This document shows, piece by piece, positions 7,794 to 16,719 of a DNA stretch of 64,000 nucleotides. Both the position numbers and the translations under genes were made by a program. Within the stretch, counting starts at the first letter, position 1, and every line of letters begins with the position of its first letter. The DNA lies in NCBI GenBank assembly GCA_005239435.1, contig SZNP01000001.1:744001-808000 (forward strand), read 5' to 3'. This DNA is from Halorussus salinisoli (GTDB taxonomy: Archaea; Halobacteriota; Halobacteria; Halobacteriales; Haladaptataceae). Under the pieces are notes generated by a model. It was not told the DNA's origin. It ran no database searches and saw only the letters and a list, made by a program, of their open reading frames with translations.

Positions 7794-8477
7794 TCAGGCG
7801 TCGAACTCGTCGGCGAGTTCGCGGAACGTCCCTATCGTCAGGTCGGGGTCGGTGTCGTACGGCCCCCAGAGCGTGTCCTGACGATTCACCCAGACGCCGT
7901 GCATTCCCGCGTGCATCGCGCCCGGAACGTCCCACCAGCCTGCGGCCACGAAGGCGATTTCGTCGGTCGGCGTTCCGATGCGGTCTGCGGCGTGGCGGTA
8001 GAGTTCGGCCTCCGGTTTGAACCGCTCGACCTCGTCCGCGCTAATCGTCGCTTCGAGCAGGTCGCCGATGCCCGCGTGGTCGACCATGGATTCGAGCATC
8101 TCCTCGTTGCCGTTCGAGACGACGTAGAGGTCGTAGCCCGCGTCCCGCAACCGCTCCATCCCCTCTCGAACGTCGCCGAAGACGTCCAGTTCGTGATACG
8201 TCGAGAGGATCTCCTCGCGTTCGCTCTCGTCGAGGTCGACGCCCTGCGCGTCGAGCGCCCACTTCAGCGCGTGGCGAATCAACTCGTAGAACGAGTGGTA
8301 CTCCTCGATGGCGTTGCCCACCATCGCGTACTCCAGCGACCGATTTCGCCAGCGCGTGGCGACCGCTTCGGGGTTGTCGACGTACTCCGATAGCGGCTCT
8401 TCGACAGTGGTAACGTCCACGATGGTTCCGTAGGAGTCGAACGCGATCGTCTCGACCGCGTCGGTGTCGAGCGCCAT
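7794..8477 (-). CDS. Haloacid dehalogenase type II-like HAD hydrolase
   Basis: 227 residues, the usual length of L-2-haloacid dehalogenases. The nucleophile motif reads FDSYGTIVD (residues about 12-20), with Ser in place of the second Asp, exactly the DSYGT form of type II dehalogenases rather than phosphatases. VVSNGN (motif II) and later FKPEAELY (motif III Lys) and VAAGWWDVPGAMHAGM (motif IV region) follow. It would hydrolyse a carbon-halogen bond or a related ester; the true substrate is not predictable. Transcribed leftward, divergent from the duplicated-domain protein at 8604. Confidence 0.85.
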   Translation of the reverse strand: MALDTDAVETIAFDSYGTIVDVTTVEEPLSEYVDNPEAVATRWRNRSLEYAMVGNAIEEYHSFYELIRHALKWALDAQGVDLDESEREEILSTYHELDVFGDVREGMERLRDAGYDLYVVSNGNEEMLESMVDHAGIGDLLEATISADEVERFKPEAELYRHAADRIGTPTDEIAFVAAGWWDVPGAMHAGMHGVWVNRQDTLWGPYDTDPDLTIGTFRELADEFDA

Positions 8478-8603
8478 GTTGGGTGTACGTTCACTCGGAC
8501 GCCGAAATAGCTTCCCGCCGTGACGGTCCGGTCCTCGTACAGAGTTCGCGGCGCCGAACCGGGGTTCACACGACTTTTACCCCTCGCGTTCCTCCGGTCG
8601 CCA

Positions 8604-9323
8604 ATGACAGAGTCGTTCGACTTGCCGGTCGATTCCGCCGAGGACGCCGCCGAGCGCCGGGACGAGGTCGTCGCTCGGGTCCGCGACCACGCCGGGACGA
8701 TCGCTCGAGAACTCGCACTTCTGCAGGGCGGCGACTATGGCAAGCAGACCTTCGAGACCGACGACGGCGAGTGGACGGTCAAGTACGAGGCGGGCGACCT
8801 CCAGTTTCTCCTCTTCGAGGGCCGGAAGGCCGAGACCTACGTCGTCTCGACCCACCAGCCACCGGACCCCGAGGACCTCTCGGCCGCGATGACCGACTAC
8901 GACGCCTTCGTCGCGGCGTTCAACCGTTACGTCGGGTCGCTCGACGGTGTGTTGGACGACGTGCCCGCCGAGTTCCCGGAAGTCGCCTCCACCGAGTCGG
9001 TCGTGGCCGAACGCCGGCGAATCCTCGGCCGCGTCCGCGACGTCGCCGACCGGATGGCCCGCCAACTCTCTCGGTACGAAGGCGGCGACTACGGGTCGTT
9101 CGCCGCGCGCGTGGCCGGAAACCGATGGGAACTCAAGTGGGAGGACGGCGAAACGTCGTATCTCCGGGTCGGCGGCGAAGGCGGCATCTACCTGCTCTCG
9201 CAGTACCAACCGCCGTCGGCCCACGACGTGCGCAACCTCGCCGAGGACGTTCCGACGTTCGTGGAGGCGTTCAACGACCACGTGGACGACCTCGACGCGA
9301 GTCTCGAACACGTCTCGCTCTGA
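8604..9323 (+). CDS. Uncharacterised protein with two repeated domains
   Basis: 239 residues, no recognised family. The protein is an internal duplication. Half one (about 20-120) has IARELALLQGGDYGKQTF, then WTVKYEAG and VVSTHQPPDPEDL. Half two (about 135-235) has MARQLSRYEGGDYGSFAA, WELKWEDG and LLSQYQPPSAHDV. Each half ends in an acidic helix (FVAAFNRYV / FVEAFNDHV). The GGDYG and QPP motifs are shared and probably mark turns of a small alpha/beta domain. Both halves lack a signal or membrane segment, so it should be cytoplasmic. The start at 8604 is chosen because homology between halves begins shortly after it. Confidence 0.6.
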   Translation: MTESFDLPVDSAEDAAERRDEVVARVRDHAGTIARELALLQGGDYGKQTFETDDGEWTVKYEAGDLQFLLFEGRKAETYVVSTHQPPDPEDLSAAMTDYDAFVAAFNRYVGSLDGVLDDVPAEFPEVASTESVVAERRRILGRVRDVADRMARQLSRYEGGDYGSFAARVAGNRWELKWEDGETSYLRVGGEGGIYLLSQYQPPSAHDVRNLAEDVPTFVEAFNDHVDDLDASLEHVSL

Positions 9324-9366
9324 GTAACTCCCTCGAAAAAAGCGGATTTCGTCGTTCGCCGAACCG

Positions 9367-9753
9367 TCAGACCGCCGGTTGGCCGCCCGCCGACCCGCCG
9401 CCACTGCCGCCGCCGTGGTACGACGCGTCGCCGAACGCCAGCATCGGGAAGAACACGAATGGCAGGAACCAGAGGCCGACGCCCCAACCGACGCCTTTGC
9501 CGAACGCTTTCGCGATGCCGACGTGCATCTTTCCGATAGCGTAGAGGTTGGCGATCGGGATGATCATCAACAGGAGGTACCAGCCCGGATTGTCACCTAT
9601 CTTCAACATAACGTAGGTGTTGTAAATCGGGATGAGTGCCGCCCAACCGGGTTCGTCGGCCTTCTCGAACACCTTCCACATGCTCGCGACTATCAGGACG
9701 AGGAATCCGAGATAGCCGACCACCAGCATCGTGCCTGCGATATCTTGTGCCAT
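9367..9753 (-). CDS. DUF5684-like small membrane protein
   Basis: 128 residues with about four transmembrane segments. The core MWKVFEKADEPGWAALIPIYN followed by GDNPGWYLLLMIIPIANL is typical of DUF5684 (signal-peptidase-associated-like) proteins of unknown role. The C-terminus is a Gly-rich tail (HGGGSGGGSAGG). The ATG at 9753 is taken as the start; a TTG five codons upstream is less likely. Confidence 0.7.
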   Translation of the reverse strand: MAQDIAGTMLVVGYLGFLVLIVASMWKVFEKADEPGWAALIPIYNTYVMLKIGDNPGWYLLLMIIPIANLYAIGKMHVGIAKAFGKGVGWGVGLWFLPFVFFPMLAFGDASYHGGGSGGGSAGGQPAV

Positions 9754-9859
9754 GATTGAGTGTGTCAACCCACATTTATTGCAATAGTTTATAAGTTCTT
9801 CGGGGTTTTATTTAGTCGGTAACAGACTTGGTGCAGGCGTAGCGACCGAAAGGCCAGGG

Positions 9860-11032
9860 TTACTCCGCCGAAAGTAGTCTCCTCGCGGCCCGTTTGAGAA
9901 TCGTCAGGCCGAGCGCGGCGTCTCCGAGGTCGATACACTCGTCCGCGGTGTGGGCCTGCGCGAGTTCGCCCGGGCCCCAGATGACGGCCGGAGTCCCGAC
10001 CGCCACGAACTCCCGGGCGTCGGTCGCGGCTTCCAACCCCCACGGCGCTTCGGGTGCGTCGGCCAGTTCGGCCGAGAGGTCGCGGAACTGCGCGGCGAGC
10101 GCGTGGTCCGAGGCGATTCCGGCGGAGGCGTAGTGCTGGACGAGCGTCAGGTCGGTCTCGACGCCAGCCTCGCGCTCTACATCCGCGAGCAGGTCTTGGA
10201 TTTCCGCTTCGACCTCTCCGAGGGTCTCGTCGGGCAGGATGCGCCGGTCGAGCAGGAACTCGGCCCGACCGGGAAGCACCGCCATGTTCGAGTCGGTCCC
10301 GGCCTCGAACTCGGTCACGTTCGCGTACGCCCGGCCGACGAGGGGGTCCACGCGCCCGCGCACGCGGTCGTCGTACTCGTCTATCGCCGCGAGGACGGGC
10401 CGGGCGGCGTCTATCGCGTTGGTGCCCTGGTCGGGCCGACTCGCGTGGGAGGCCGACCCGGAGACGCCGACGCGGTAGGTCACGACTCCCTTGGCGCTCG
10501 TGCCGACCCGGAAGTCGGTCGGTTCCAGCACGACGGCGTAGTCGCCGCCGTAGCCTTCTTCGACGAGCGTCCGGGTGCCGGGGTCGCCGGTCTCCTCGCC
10601 CATCGCGCCGTGGAACACGAGTCTTCCGTCGAGGTCGCCGTCCTTGATTTCGGGCGCGAGGTCCCGGAGGGTCAGCATGGCGAGCGCGATATTGGTCTTC
10701 ATGTCGGCGCTCCCCCGGCCGTAGAGTCGCCCGTCTTCGACGGTCCCGGCGAAGGGGTCGTGGCTCCACTGGTCGGGGTCGCCCGCGGGCACCACGTCGA
10801 GGTGGCCGTTGAGGACGAGCGTGGGTCCGTCTTCGCGTTCACCTACTTCTGCGACCGCCTGCGCTCGGTCGGCGTCGGGCTTTTCCACGAGGCGAGCGTC
10901 GATGTCGCGCTCGGTGAACCACTCCACCACGAACTCGGCGCAGGGTCGTTCACCACCCGGCGGGTTCTCGGTGGGTATTCTGACGAGTTCGGCCGCGAGG
11001 TCGGCGAGTCGGGGGTCCGATCGGTCCGTCAT
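9860..11032 (-). CDS. M20 family metallopeptidase (ArgE/DapE-type deacylase)
   Basis: 390 residues. Family motifs are complete: LNGHLDVVPAG (first metal His and catalytic Asp, near residue 75), YGRGSADMKTNIAL (bridging Asp, near 110), GAMGEETGDPG (catalytic Glu-Glu, near 145) and a C-terminal VIWGPGELAQAHTADECI (last His). The insert between them is the dimerisation domain. Family members remove acyl groups from ornithine, diaminopimelate or peptides with two Zn/Co ions; the substrate is not assignable from sequence. The gene is flanked by convergent and divergent neighbours and is monocistronic. Confidence 0.88.
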   Translation of the reverse strand: MTDRSDPRLADLAAELVRIPTENPPGGERPCAEFVVEWFTERDIDARLVEKPDADRAQAVAEVGEREDGPTLVLNGHLDVVPAGDPDQWSHDPFAGTVEDGRLYGRGSADMKTNIALAMLTLRDLAPEIKDGDLDGRLVFHGAMGEETGDPGTRTLVEEGYGGDYAVVLEPTDFRVGTSAKGVVTYRVGVSGSASHASRPDQGTNAIDAARPVLAAIDEYDDRVRGRVDPLVGRAYANVTEFEAGTDSNMAVLPGRAEFLLDRRILPDETLGEVEAEIQDLLADVEREAGVETDLTLVQHYASAGIASDHALAAQFRDLSAELADAPEAPWGLEAATDAREFVAVGTPAVIWGPGELAQAHTADECIDLGDAALGLTILKRAARRLLSAE

Positions 11033-11345
11033 CGTGAGTACCCTCGTCTTCGACCCCCGGTGCGTTAGTACTCCCGGTGAGTCGGGGGCGTTTCGACTCG
11101 GCCACTTCGCTCCGTCATGACCCGCCGCGGCCGAACAGTCGGTCCACGACCGCCACGTCCGGTCGGCCGAACAGATTCGACGTCACGAGTGACTATCGAC
11201 CGTACGACACCGGTCCGGAAAGTCACGACGGCGGCCGACCCGGCCCCGTTTCCACACCTTGATAAGGGATTGGCTTCGTGGGTTACAGTAATTGAGATGA
11301 CTCGGACCTGCGCGAAAATGAATTCGGGGACGGTCGGTGGTGGCC
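11033..11345. other. Divergent intergenic region, no gene seen
   Basis: About 310 bases between the leftward M20 peptidase and the rightward P-loop kinase. It holds no tRNA and no protein with recognisable composition. A patch around 11281-11330 (ACAGTAATTGAGATG...GAAAATGAATTC) is less GC-rich and may include the promoter for the kinase. Confidence 0.45.
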
Positions 11346-11873
11346 ATGTCTGAGACCGAAGCACTCGACGGACGCCAGGGGACGCCGCGACTGGTCGTGG
11401 TCTGTGGCCTGCCGGGCGTCGGCAAGACCACCGTCGCAGAGGACATCTCCGACCGACTCGACGGGCGACTCCTCCGGACCGACGTAATTCGCAAGGAGAT
11501 TCTGTCCGACCCCGACTACACCGAGGAGGAGGCCCGGATGGTCTACCGGGAGATGTTCGACCGCGCGCGCGAGAGTGTCGAAGACGGCGAGAGTGTGGTC
11601 CTCGACGGGACGTTCAAGGACACCGTCTACCGCGACCACGCGACCGACCTCTCGGAGTCGCTGGACGCCGACTTCCGACTGGTCAAAGTCGAGTGCGCCG
11701 CGGAGGTAGTCCGGGACCGCATCGAGAGCAGAGAGGGCGACGAGAGCGACGCCGACTTCGATGTTCACGCCATGTACCGCGAGCAGTTCGACCCCATCTC
11801 GCTGGACCACGTTACCGTGGACAACTCCGACGGGATGGCCGACACGCTCCGGCAAGTCGACCAGAAGTTCTGA
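11346..11873 (+). CDS. P-loop kinase-like AAA ATPase
   Basis: 175 residues. The Walker A motif GLPGVGKTT is at about residues 18-26 (MSETEALDGRQ precedes it) and is followed by LLRTDVIRKEIL and VVLDGTFKD, the layout of zeta-toxin/chloramphenicol-phosphotransferase/gluconate-kinase-like small-molecule kinases. A lid-like REGDESDADFDV stretch follows. Relatives phosphorylate small metabolites or nucleotides; the substrate is unknown. The ATG at 11346 is preferred to two GTG codons upstream. Confidence 0.75.
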   Translation: MSETEALDGRQGTPRLVVVCGLPGVGKTTVAEDISDRLDGRLLRTDVIRKEILSDPDYTEEEARMVYREMFDRARESVEDGESVVLDGTFKDTVYRDHATDLSESLDADFRLVKVECAAEVVRDRIESREGDESDADFDVHAMYREQFDPISLDHVTVDNSDGMADTLRQVDQKF

Positions 11874-12132
11874 GACTCGGTGGGACAGAGATGGAATAGT
11901 TCTAACAATATCTTCCTGCCTTTAAACTCCATAGATATCTCTGAAGGAACAGTATACGTATCTTAGCTGACTACCCGGCGCGTGTTGTCCTCCGGCGCGG
12001 GGCCGCGCTGTGCGGTTGGGGTGGACTCGGAGTCGGCAGTAGCTACCTCCTTCGCGACAGTTCAGGCAGTAGATGGTCTTTGGGCGAATCAGACACCGAC
12101 GATAGAGAATCCACTACCTTTTTGCTCCGGTG

Positions 12133-12942
12133 ATGACCACCGAGCAAAGACGAATGGTCGCCGAGCAACTCGACGCGCCCGACCCCGAAACCCTCGTCGC
12201 CGAGGCGAAGGCGGCGTTCCGGGACGGCGCGATGCTGACCGTGCAGGCCCGCTGTGAAGTCGAATACGAAGGCCGGACCTCCGGCTATCTCGGGCCGGGC
12301 GACCGGGTTCTGGTCGCCAAGCCCGACGGGACCTTCCTGGTCCACCAGCCGACCGGCCACAAGCCGGTCAACTGGATGCCCGGCGGGGGAACCGTCTCCG
12401 CGCGCACGAGTGAAGATGATGCGGTGCTGCTCGCGCGGCGCACGAACCCGAGCGAGCGCGTGGAGGCCCGGATTCTGGACGCCTACGGCCTGACGCGCTT
12501 CGACGCCACCGACGGCGCGACCTACGAGGAGTCGGGCACCGAAGCCGAGATGCACGAGTACATCGAAGCGAACCCCGACGTGCTGGAGGAGGGCCTCCGC
12601 ATCGTGGAACACGAGCGCGAGAGCAAGTACGGCTTCATCGACTTCTTCGCCCGCGACGAGGAGGGTACCCCGGTCGTCGTGGAGGTCAAGCGAATCCAGG
12701 CCACGCTGAACCACTTCGACCAACTCCAGCGCTACGTCTCGCTGTACGAGGAGCGCGAGGATTCACCTCGGGAAGGCGGTGTGACCGCCGGAAACGAGAC
12801 CGTGCGAGGGATGCTCGTCGCGCCCGACGCGTCCGAGCGCGTCCAGCGCGCGCTCCGGGACAACGACCTCGAATTCGTGGCGCTCTCGAAGTTCGACACC
12901 GACGCGAAGGGGTCGATGGAAGCGAAACTGACCGACTTCTAA
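12133..12942 (+). CDS. nucS: Endonuclease NucS
   Basis: 269 residues, near the archaeal NucS length. The N-terminal DNA-binding domain includes YEGRTSGYLGPGDRVLVAKPDGTFLVH and PVNWMPGGG. The C-terminal RecB-like nuclease has Glu near ESGTEAEMHEYI, the catalytic Asp in YGFIDFFARDEEG and the ExK pair in VVVEVKRIQATLNHFDQL. NucS/EndoMS cuts mismatched or branched DNA and interacts with PCNA, giving non-canonical mismatch repair in archaea and actinobacteria. The C-terminus KFDTDAKGSMEAKLTDF is PIP-box-like only loosely. The ATG at 12133 follows a GTG directly. Confidence 0.92.
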   Translation: MTTEQRRMVAEQLDAPDPETLVAEAKAAFRDGAMLTVQARCEVEYEGRTSGYLGPGDRVLVAKPDGTFLVHQPTGHKPVNWMPGGGTVSARTSEDDAVLLARRTNPSERVEARILDAYGLTRFDATDGATYEESGTEAEMHEYIEANPDVLEEGLRIVEHERESKYGFIDFFARDEEGTPVVVEVKRIQATLNHFDQLQRYVSLYEEREDSPREGGVTAGNETVRGMLVAPDASERVQRALRDNDLEFVALSKFDTDAKGSMEAKLTDF

Positions 12943-13101
12943 CCGACGACGGCGTTTCGGTCTCGTCCGATTGGTAGAGATTTCCGACCTCGACCGACCG
13001 GTAGAGCGTTTCGACTTCGACGACGGCCGGGTGGTCGGAACTGTTTTGTATAGTAACTCGATTACCAGACAATACTAAATGAGCCGAGGTGATTCGACAA
13101 C

Positions 13102-13815
13102 ATGACCGACGAAGACGACGGCGCGAGCGGTGCAGACGAGGAATCGCTTCCGGAGGGTGCGACCGTCGGGAAGGGACTGCTCGACGTCGAGATGGGGCCG
13201 AGTTCGGCGATGGCCCACCTCTACCGCGGGGAGATACACCGGATGAAACTCTGGCGCGAGCGCCTCGACAAGACGACCAACTGGGCCGTCCTCGTCATCG
13301 CGGCGATTCTGACGTGGGCGTTCTCCAGCGCGCAGAACCCCCACTACGTCGTGCTGGTCGGCGGGGCGGTTATCTCGCTGTTCCTCGTCGTGGAGGCCCG
13401 TCGGTACCGGGCCTACGACGTCTGGCGCTCTCGGGTCCGCACGCTCCAGGAGAACGTCTGGGCGTACGGTCTCGACCCGTCGAAGGGTCTCGTGGACAAG
13501 AACTGGCGGGCCCGCCTCGCGGACGACTATCGAACGCCGACCCTCAAAATCACCGCCGAGGAGGCCATCGCTCACCGTCTCCGCCGGGTGTACCTGCCGA
13601 TGTTCACGGTCCTGCTGGCGGCGTGGGTCATCCGCGTGGTCGCGTTCGCTCCGCGACCGTGGCCCGCGAGCGCCGCCATCGGCCAGATTTCGGGGGTTGC
13701 CGTGACCGCTGTCGTGGTCATCGCCTACGTCGCGGCGGCCGTCGTCGCGTTGCGACCCCGTACCTGGCACGCCCGCGACGAACTCCGAACCGAGAACCTG
13801 CGGCGGTATCGGTGA
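13102..13815 (+). CDS. DUF2270 family membrane protein
   Basis: 237 residues. It has an acidic N-terminus, then MGPSSAMAHLYRGEIHRMKLWRERLDKTTNWAV, the DUF2270 hallmark, two close transmembrane helices (about residues 68-105), an RRYRAYDVWRSRVRTLQENVWA cytosolic stretch, and two more helices near the C-terminus. The function is unknown. An 8-codon ORF (13079-13105) overlaps the ATG as ATGA, and GAGGTGA precedes the start as a possible Shine-Dalgarno site. Confidence 0.82.
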   Translation: MTDEDDGASGADEESLPEGATVGKGLLDVEMGPSSAMAHLYRGEIHRMKLWRERLDKTTNWAVLVIAAILTWAFSSAQNPHYVVLVGGAVISLFLVVEARRYRAYDVWRSRVRTLQENVWAYGLDPSKGLVDKNWRARLADDYRTPTLKITAEEAIAHRLRRVYLPMFTVLLAAWVIRVVAFAPRPWPASAAIGQISGVAVTAVVVIAYVAAAVVALRPRTWHARDELRTENLRRYR

Positions 13816-13898
13816 GTCGTCTTCGTCCGCACCGACCCGCCGTACTCCGCGTTCCAACGAGAGAATAACAAAGGCCGACCGAGTGCAAGCCGCGGTCG

Positions 13899-14831
13899 AT
13901 GTACTCGCTCGAACAGTTTCGGCAGGGGGTCGAGAATCCCCGCGCCGCGCTTCGGGAACTCAATCGGCTCTACTGGACCCGCCTCGGCGAGCGCGACTAC
14001 AACACCGACGGCACTGCGCTCTTCGACGAGGACTGGGACAACTGCCTGATTCTCGACGGCTGTCGGTACGACGCCTTCGCCGACGTGGGCCGGAAGTTCG
14101 ACCTCGAAGGCACCCTCGACTCCCGCGAGTCGAGGGGGTCGGCCACCGCCGAGTTCCTGCGGGGGAACCTCGACGGCCGGGACCCGACCGACACCGTCTA
14201 CGTCACCGGTTCGACCATCTTCTATCAGGAAGCCGTCTGGAAGGAGCGCCTCGACGCGGAGTTCCACGAAGTCGTGGACGTGTGGGGCGAGGCCATCAAC
14301 TACGGCGACGACGGCGTGCCGCCCGAACCGGTCGCCGAGGCCGCCCGTGAGGCCGCCGACGAGTTTCCGAACAAGCGCCTGCTGGTCCACTTCGTCCAGC
14401 CGCACGCCCCGTACCTCGGCGAGACGGGCAGGGAGGTGTTTCCGGAGTATCGGCCCAATCCCCTCGCGGACAAGTTTCTCGGCCGAATCGACGTGTCCGA
14501 GCGCGTCCTCCGAGAGGTCTACCGCGAGAACCTCGAACTCGTACTGGGCGAAGTCGAAGCCCTCCTGGCGGACCTGTCCGGCAAGTCGGTCGTCACGGCC
14601 GACCACGGGATGCTGTTGGGCGAGCGCGAGTTTCCCGTCCCGATTCGGAGCTACGGCCACCCCGAGCGAATCTACACCGACGAGATGGTCGAAGTCCCGT
14701 GGTTCGTCATTCAGCAGGGCGAGCGAAAGGAAATCGTGGCCGAGTCCTCGGCAAGCGCCTACCACCAGAAGCAGACCGAGGAAGTGGACGAGCAGGCCCG
14801 CGAACACCTACGACAGATGGGGTATCTGTAG
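13899..14831 (+). CDS. Alkaline phosphatase/sulfatase-superfamily protein
   Basis: 310 residues, no signal peptide. Family-like landmarks are NCLILDGCRYDAF (near residue 45, first metal Asp), KRLLVHFVQPHAPYLG (near 170) and GKSVVTADHGMLLGER (near 235, DHG metal motif). The position normally carrying the Ser/Thr/Cys nucleophile is GCRYDAF, so the nucleophile may be non-standard. Haloarchaea carry many of these near polysaccharide genes, but none is seen here. The product probably acts on phosphate or sulfate esters. An ion-channel gene lies 132 nt downstream on the same strand. Confidence 0.78.
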   Translation: MYSLEQFRQGVENPRAALRELNRLYWTRLGERDYNTDGTALFDEDWDNCLILDGCRYDAFADVGRKFDLEGTLDSRESRGSATAEFLRGNLDGRDPTDTVYVTGSTIFYQEAVWKERLDAEFHEVVDVWGEAINYGDDGVPPEPVAEAAREAADEFPNKRLLVHFVQPHAPYLGETGREVFPEYRPNPLADKFLGRIDVSERVLREVYRENLELVLGEVEALLADLSGKSVVTADHGMLLGEREFPVPIRSYGHPERIYTDEMVEVPWFVIQQGERKEIVAESSASAYHQKQTEEVDEQAREHLRQMGYL

Positions 14832-14963
14832 CGTTCGCTGGCCTTCTGCGACGTCAGTCGCGGTAAATCGGTCAAACGACTCTTGGTTTTCGAGCGTGTT
14901 CTTCGAATCGGATATGAGGAACCGTTCGACGGACCATCGTTCTCGATGTGACCGTTCTGATAC

Positions 14964-16631
14964 ATGACCACTAACTGGTCGAAGTGGTTCAAAGGGGAGA
15001 ACGCGCTGTTCCCGTGGCTGACTCGGCGACAACGTCTCGTCTTGGTCTACGGTTTCGTCATCGTGGCGATAATTCTCATATATACCGTCCTCTACAACTA
15101 CGGGATGCGGACGCTGGAGGGACACGACCACTCGATGTTCCGGTCGCTTCAGACCGTCGTAGAGACGATGACTACGACGGGATACGGCGCGGACTCCCCG
15201 TGGTCGTCACCGATAATGAACGTATTCATCGTCTTCATGCAGTTGACGGGCGTCGTCATCGGGTTCGCCACGCTCCGGGTGCTGGTCATCCCCCTCTTCG
15301 AGCGCGCTCCCCTCGACCTGAGCGACCGCCTGACTTCGAAGGACGACCACGTCGTCGTCTGCGAGTACCGGCGCGACACGGGCGTTCTGCTCGACGAACT
15401 GGAGCGACTGAACGTCGACTACGTGCTGATCGAGTCCGACACGGACGAGGCCAAGGCGCTCTCGGACGACGGCTATCAGGCGATTCACGGCGACCCCGAG
15501 GAGGTCGAGACGCTCGACCGCGCGATGATAGACGACGCCAGCACCCTGGTCACGGACGCTGGCGACCGCAACGCGAGCGTCGTCCTGACCGCTCTCCGGC
15601 GAAACGAGAACCTCCGGGTCGTCGCAGTCACCGACACGCCCTCTCACGACGGAGCGCTGCGGGAGGTTGGCGCGGACGCCGTGGTGTCGCCCGACGCGCT
15701 CATCGGCCGCCGACTGGGCCAGAAGACCAACGCGTGGGCCGAAGCGCCGGAGGCGATGGGGGACGCGACCGTGGGGGACGCCCGTATCCGGGAAGTGCTG
15801 GTTCGGCGCAACAGTCCGCTGGCGGGCGTCCAAATAGAGGACACTGCCCTCGCCGGTCACTCCGATCTCACGCTCGTCGGGGCGTGGATAGACGGAGACC
15901 TCCGACTGCCGCCGGACCCGACCGAGACCGTCACCCCGAACTCGGTGCTCATCGTGGTCGGAACCGAGGATGCCATCGACGACCTTCAGGAGTTCGCGGC
16001 CGGAGTCCGGCCGCCTCGGCGTCACTCGAACGTAATCGTCGCGGGGATGGGCGTCGGCGGCCAGGCGGCCTACGACGCGCTGGCCGAGGACGTCACCGCG
16101 ACGACCATCGACCGCGAGGACGGCCGGAACGTGGACGTGGTGGGCGACGTTCTGGACCCAGAGACGCTCGAGTCCGCGGGTATCGAGGACGCCAGCGCGC
16201 TCGTCGTGACGGTCGACGACGACTCGACCGCCATGCTCGCGGTCGCCATCGCCCGCACACTCACCGACGACATCGAGATTCTGGTCCGGGTCGACAGCAC
16301 CGCGAAATCGCCCACCGCGTTCGACGCCGGAGCCGACTACGTCCTCTCGACGCAGCGAGTCAGCGCCCGCCTGCTGGCGCGAGAGCTCCGCGGCGAAGAC
16401 GTTCTCACTCCGGTCGAACAGCTTCGAGTCGTTCGCACGGACACCGCGGCGTTCGCGGGTCGGACGCTCGACGAGATGAACGACGAGTCGGACACGGAGT
16501 ACGTCTTCGTCGGCGTGGAACGAGACGGGGAATTCGTCGTCGACGGGTCGACCCGAATCGCGTCCGACGATAGGCTCATCGTGGCCGGGTCCGACGCGAC
16601 GATTCGAGAGTTCGAGCGCCAGTTCGCGTGA
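14964..16631 (+). CDS. Two-TM potassium channel fused to two RCK (TrkA) modules
   Basis: 555 residues. Two membrane helices (about 27-47 and 78-103) flank the selectivity filter TTTGYGAD near residue 69, the TxxTGYGD-type K+ filter. Then come two RCK units, each an N (Rossmann) plus C (TrkA-C) domain. The second N domain keeps the nucleotide motif GMGVGGQA (near residue 355). The first has CEYRRDTG in its place, so it may not bind NAD or ATP. An FVGVERDGEFVVDGSTRIASDDRLIVAG C-terminus is typical TrkA-C. The fusion resembles MthK-like channels with a tandem RCK, which usually sense Ca2+, nucleotides or c-di-AMP. It supports K+ homeostasis in a salt-in organism. Confidence 0.9.
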   Translation: MTTNWSKWFKGENALFPWLTRRQRLVLVYGFVIVAIILIYTVLYNYGMRTLEGHDHSMFRSLQTVVETMTTTGYGADSPWSSPIMNVFIVFMQLTGVVIGFATLRVLVIPLFERAPLDLSDRLTSKDDHVVVCEYRRDTGVLLDELERLNVDYVLIESDTDEAKALSDDGYQAIHGDPEEVETLDRAMIDDASTLVTDAGDRNASVVLTALRRNENLRVVAVTDTPSHDGALREVGADAVVSPDALIGRRLGQKTNAWAEAPEAMGDATVGDARIREVLVRRNSPLAGVQIEDTALAGHSDLTLVGAWIDGDLRLPPDPTETVTPNSVLIVVGTEDAIDDLQEFAAGVRPPRRHSNVIVAGMGVGGQAAYDALAEDVTATTIDREDGRNVDVVGDVLDPETLESAGIEDASALVVTVDDDSTAMLAVAIARTLTDDIEILVRVDSTAKSPTAFDAGADYVLSTQRVSARLLARELRGEDVLTPVEQLRVVRTDTAAFAGRTLDEMNDESDTEYVFVGVERDGEFVVDGSTRIASDDRLIVAGSDATIREFERQFA

Positions 16632-16719
16632 GCAGTCGTCGGTCCAGCCTCGCGCGGAAATCCCCCGAGGTCGACCGCTACCAACGCCCTTTTCGCCGCG
16701 ACGCGTCTACGCCTCGCCA

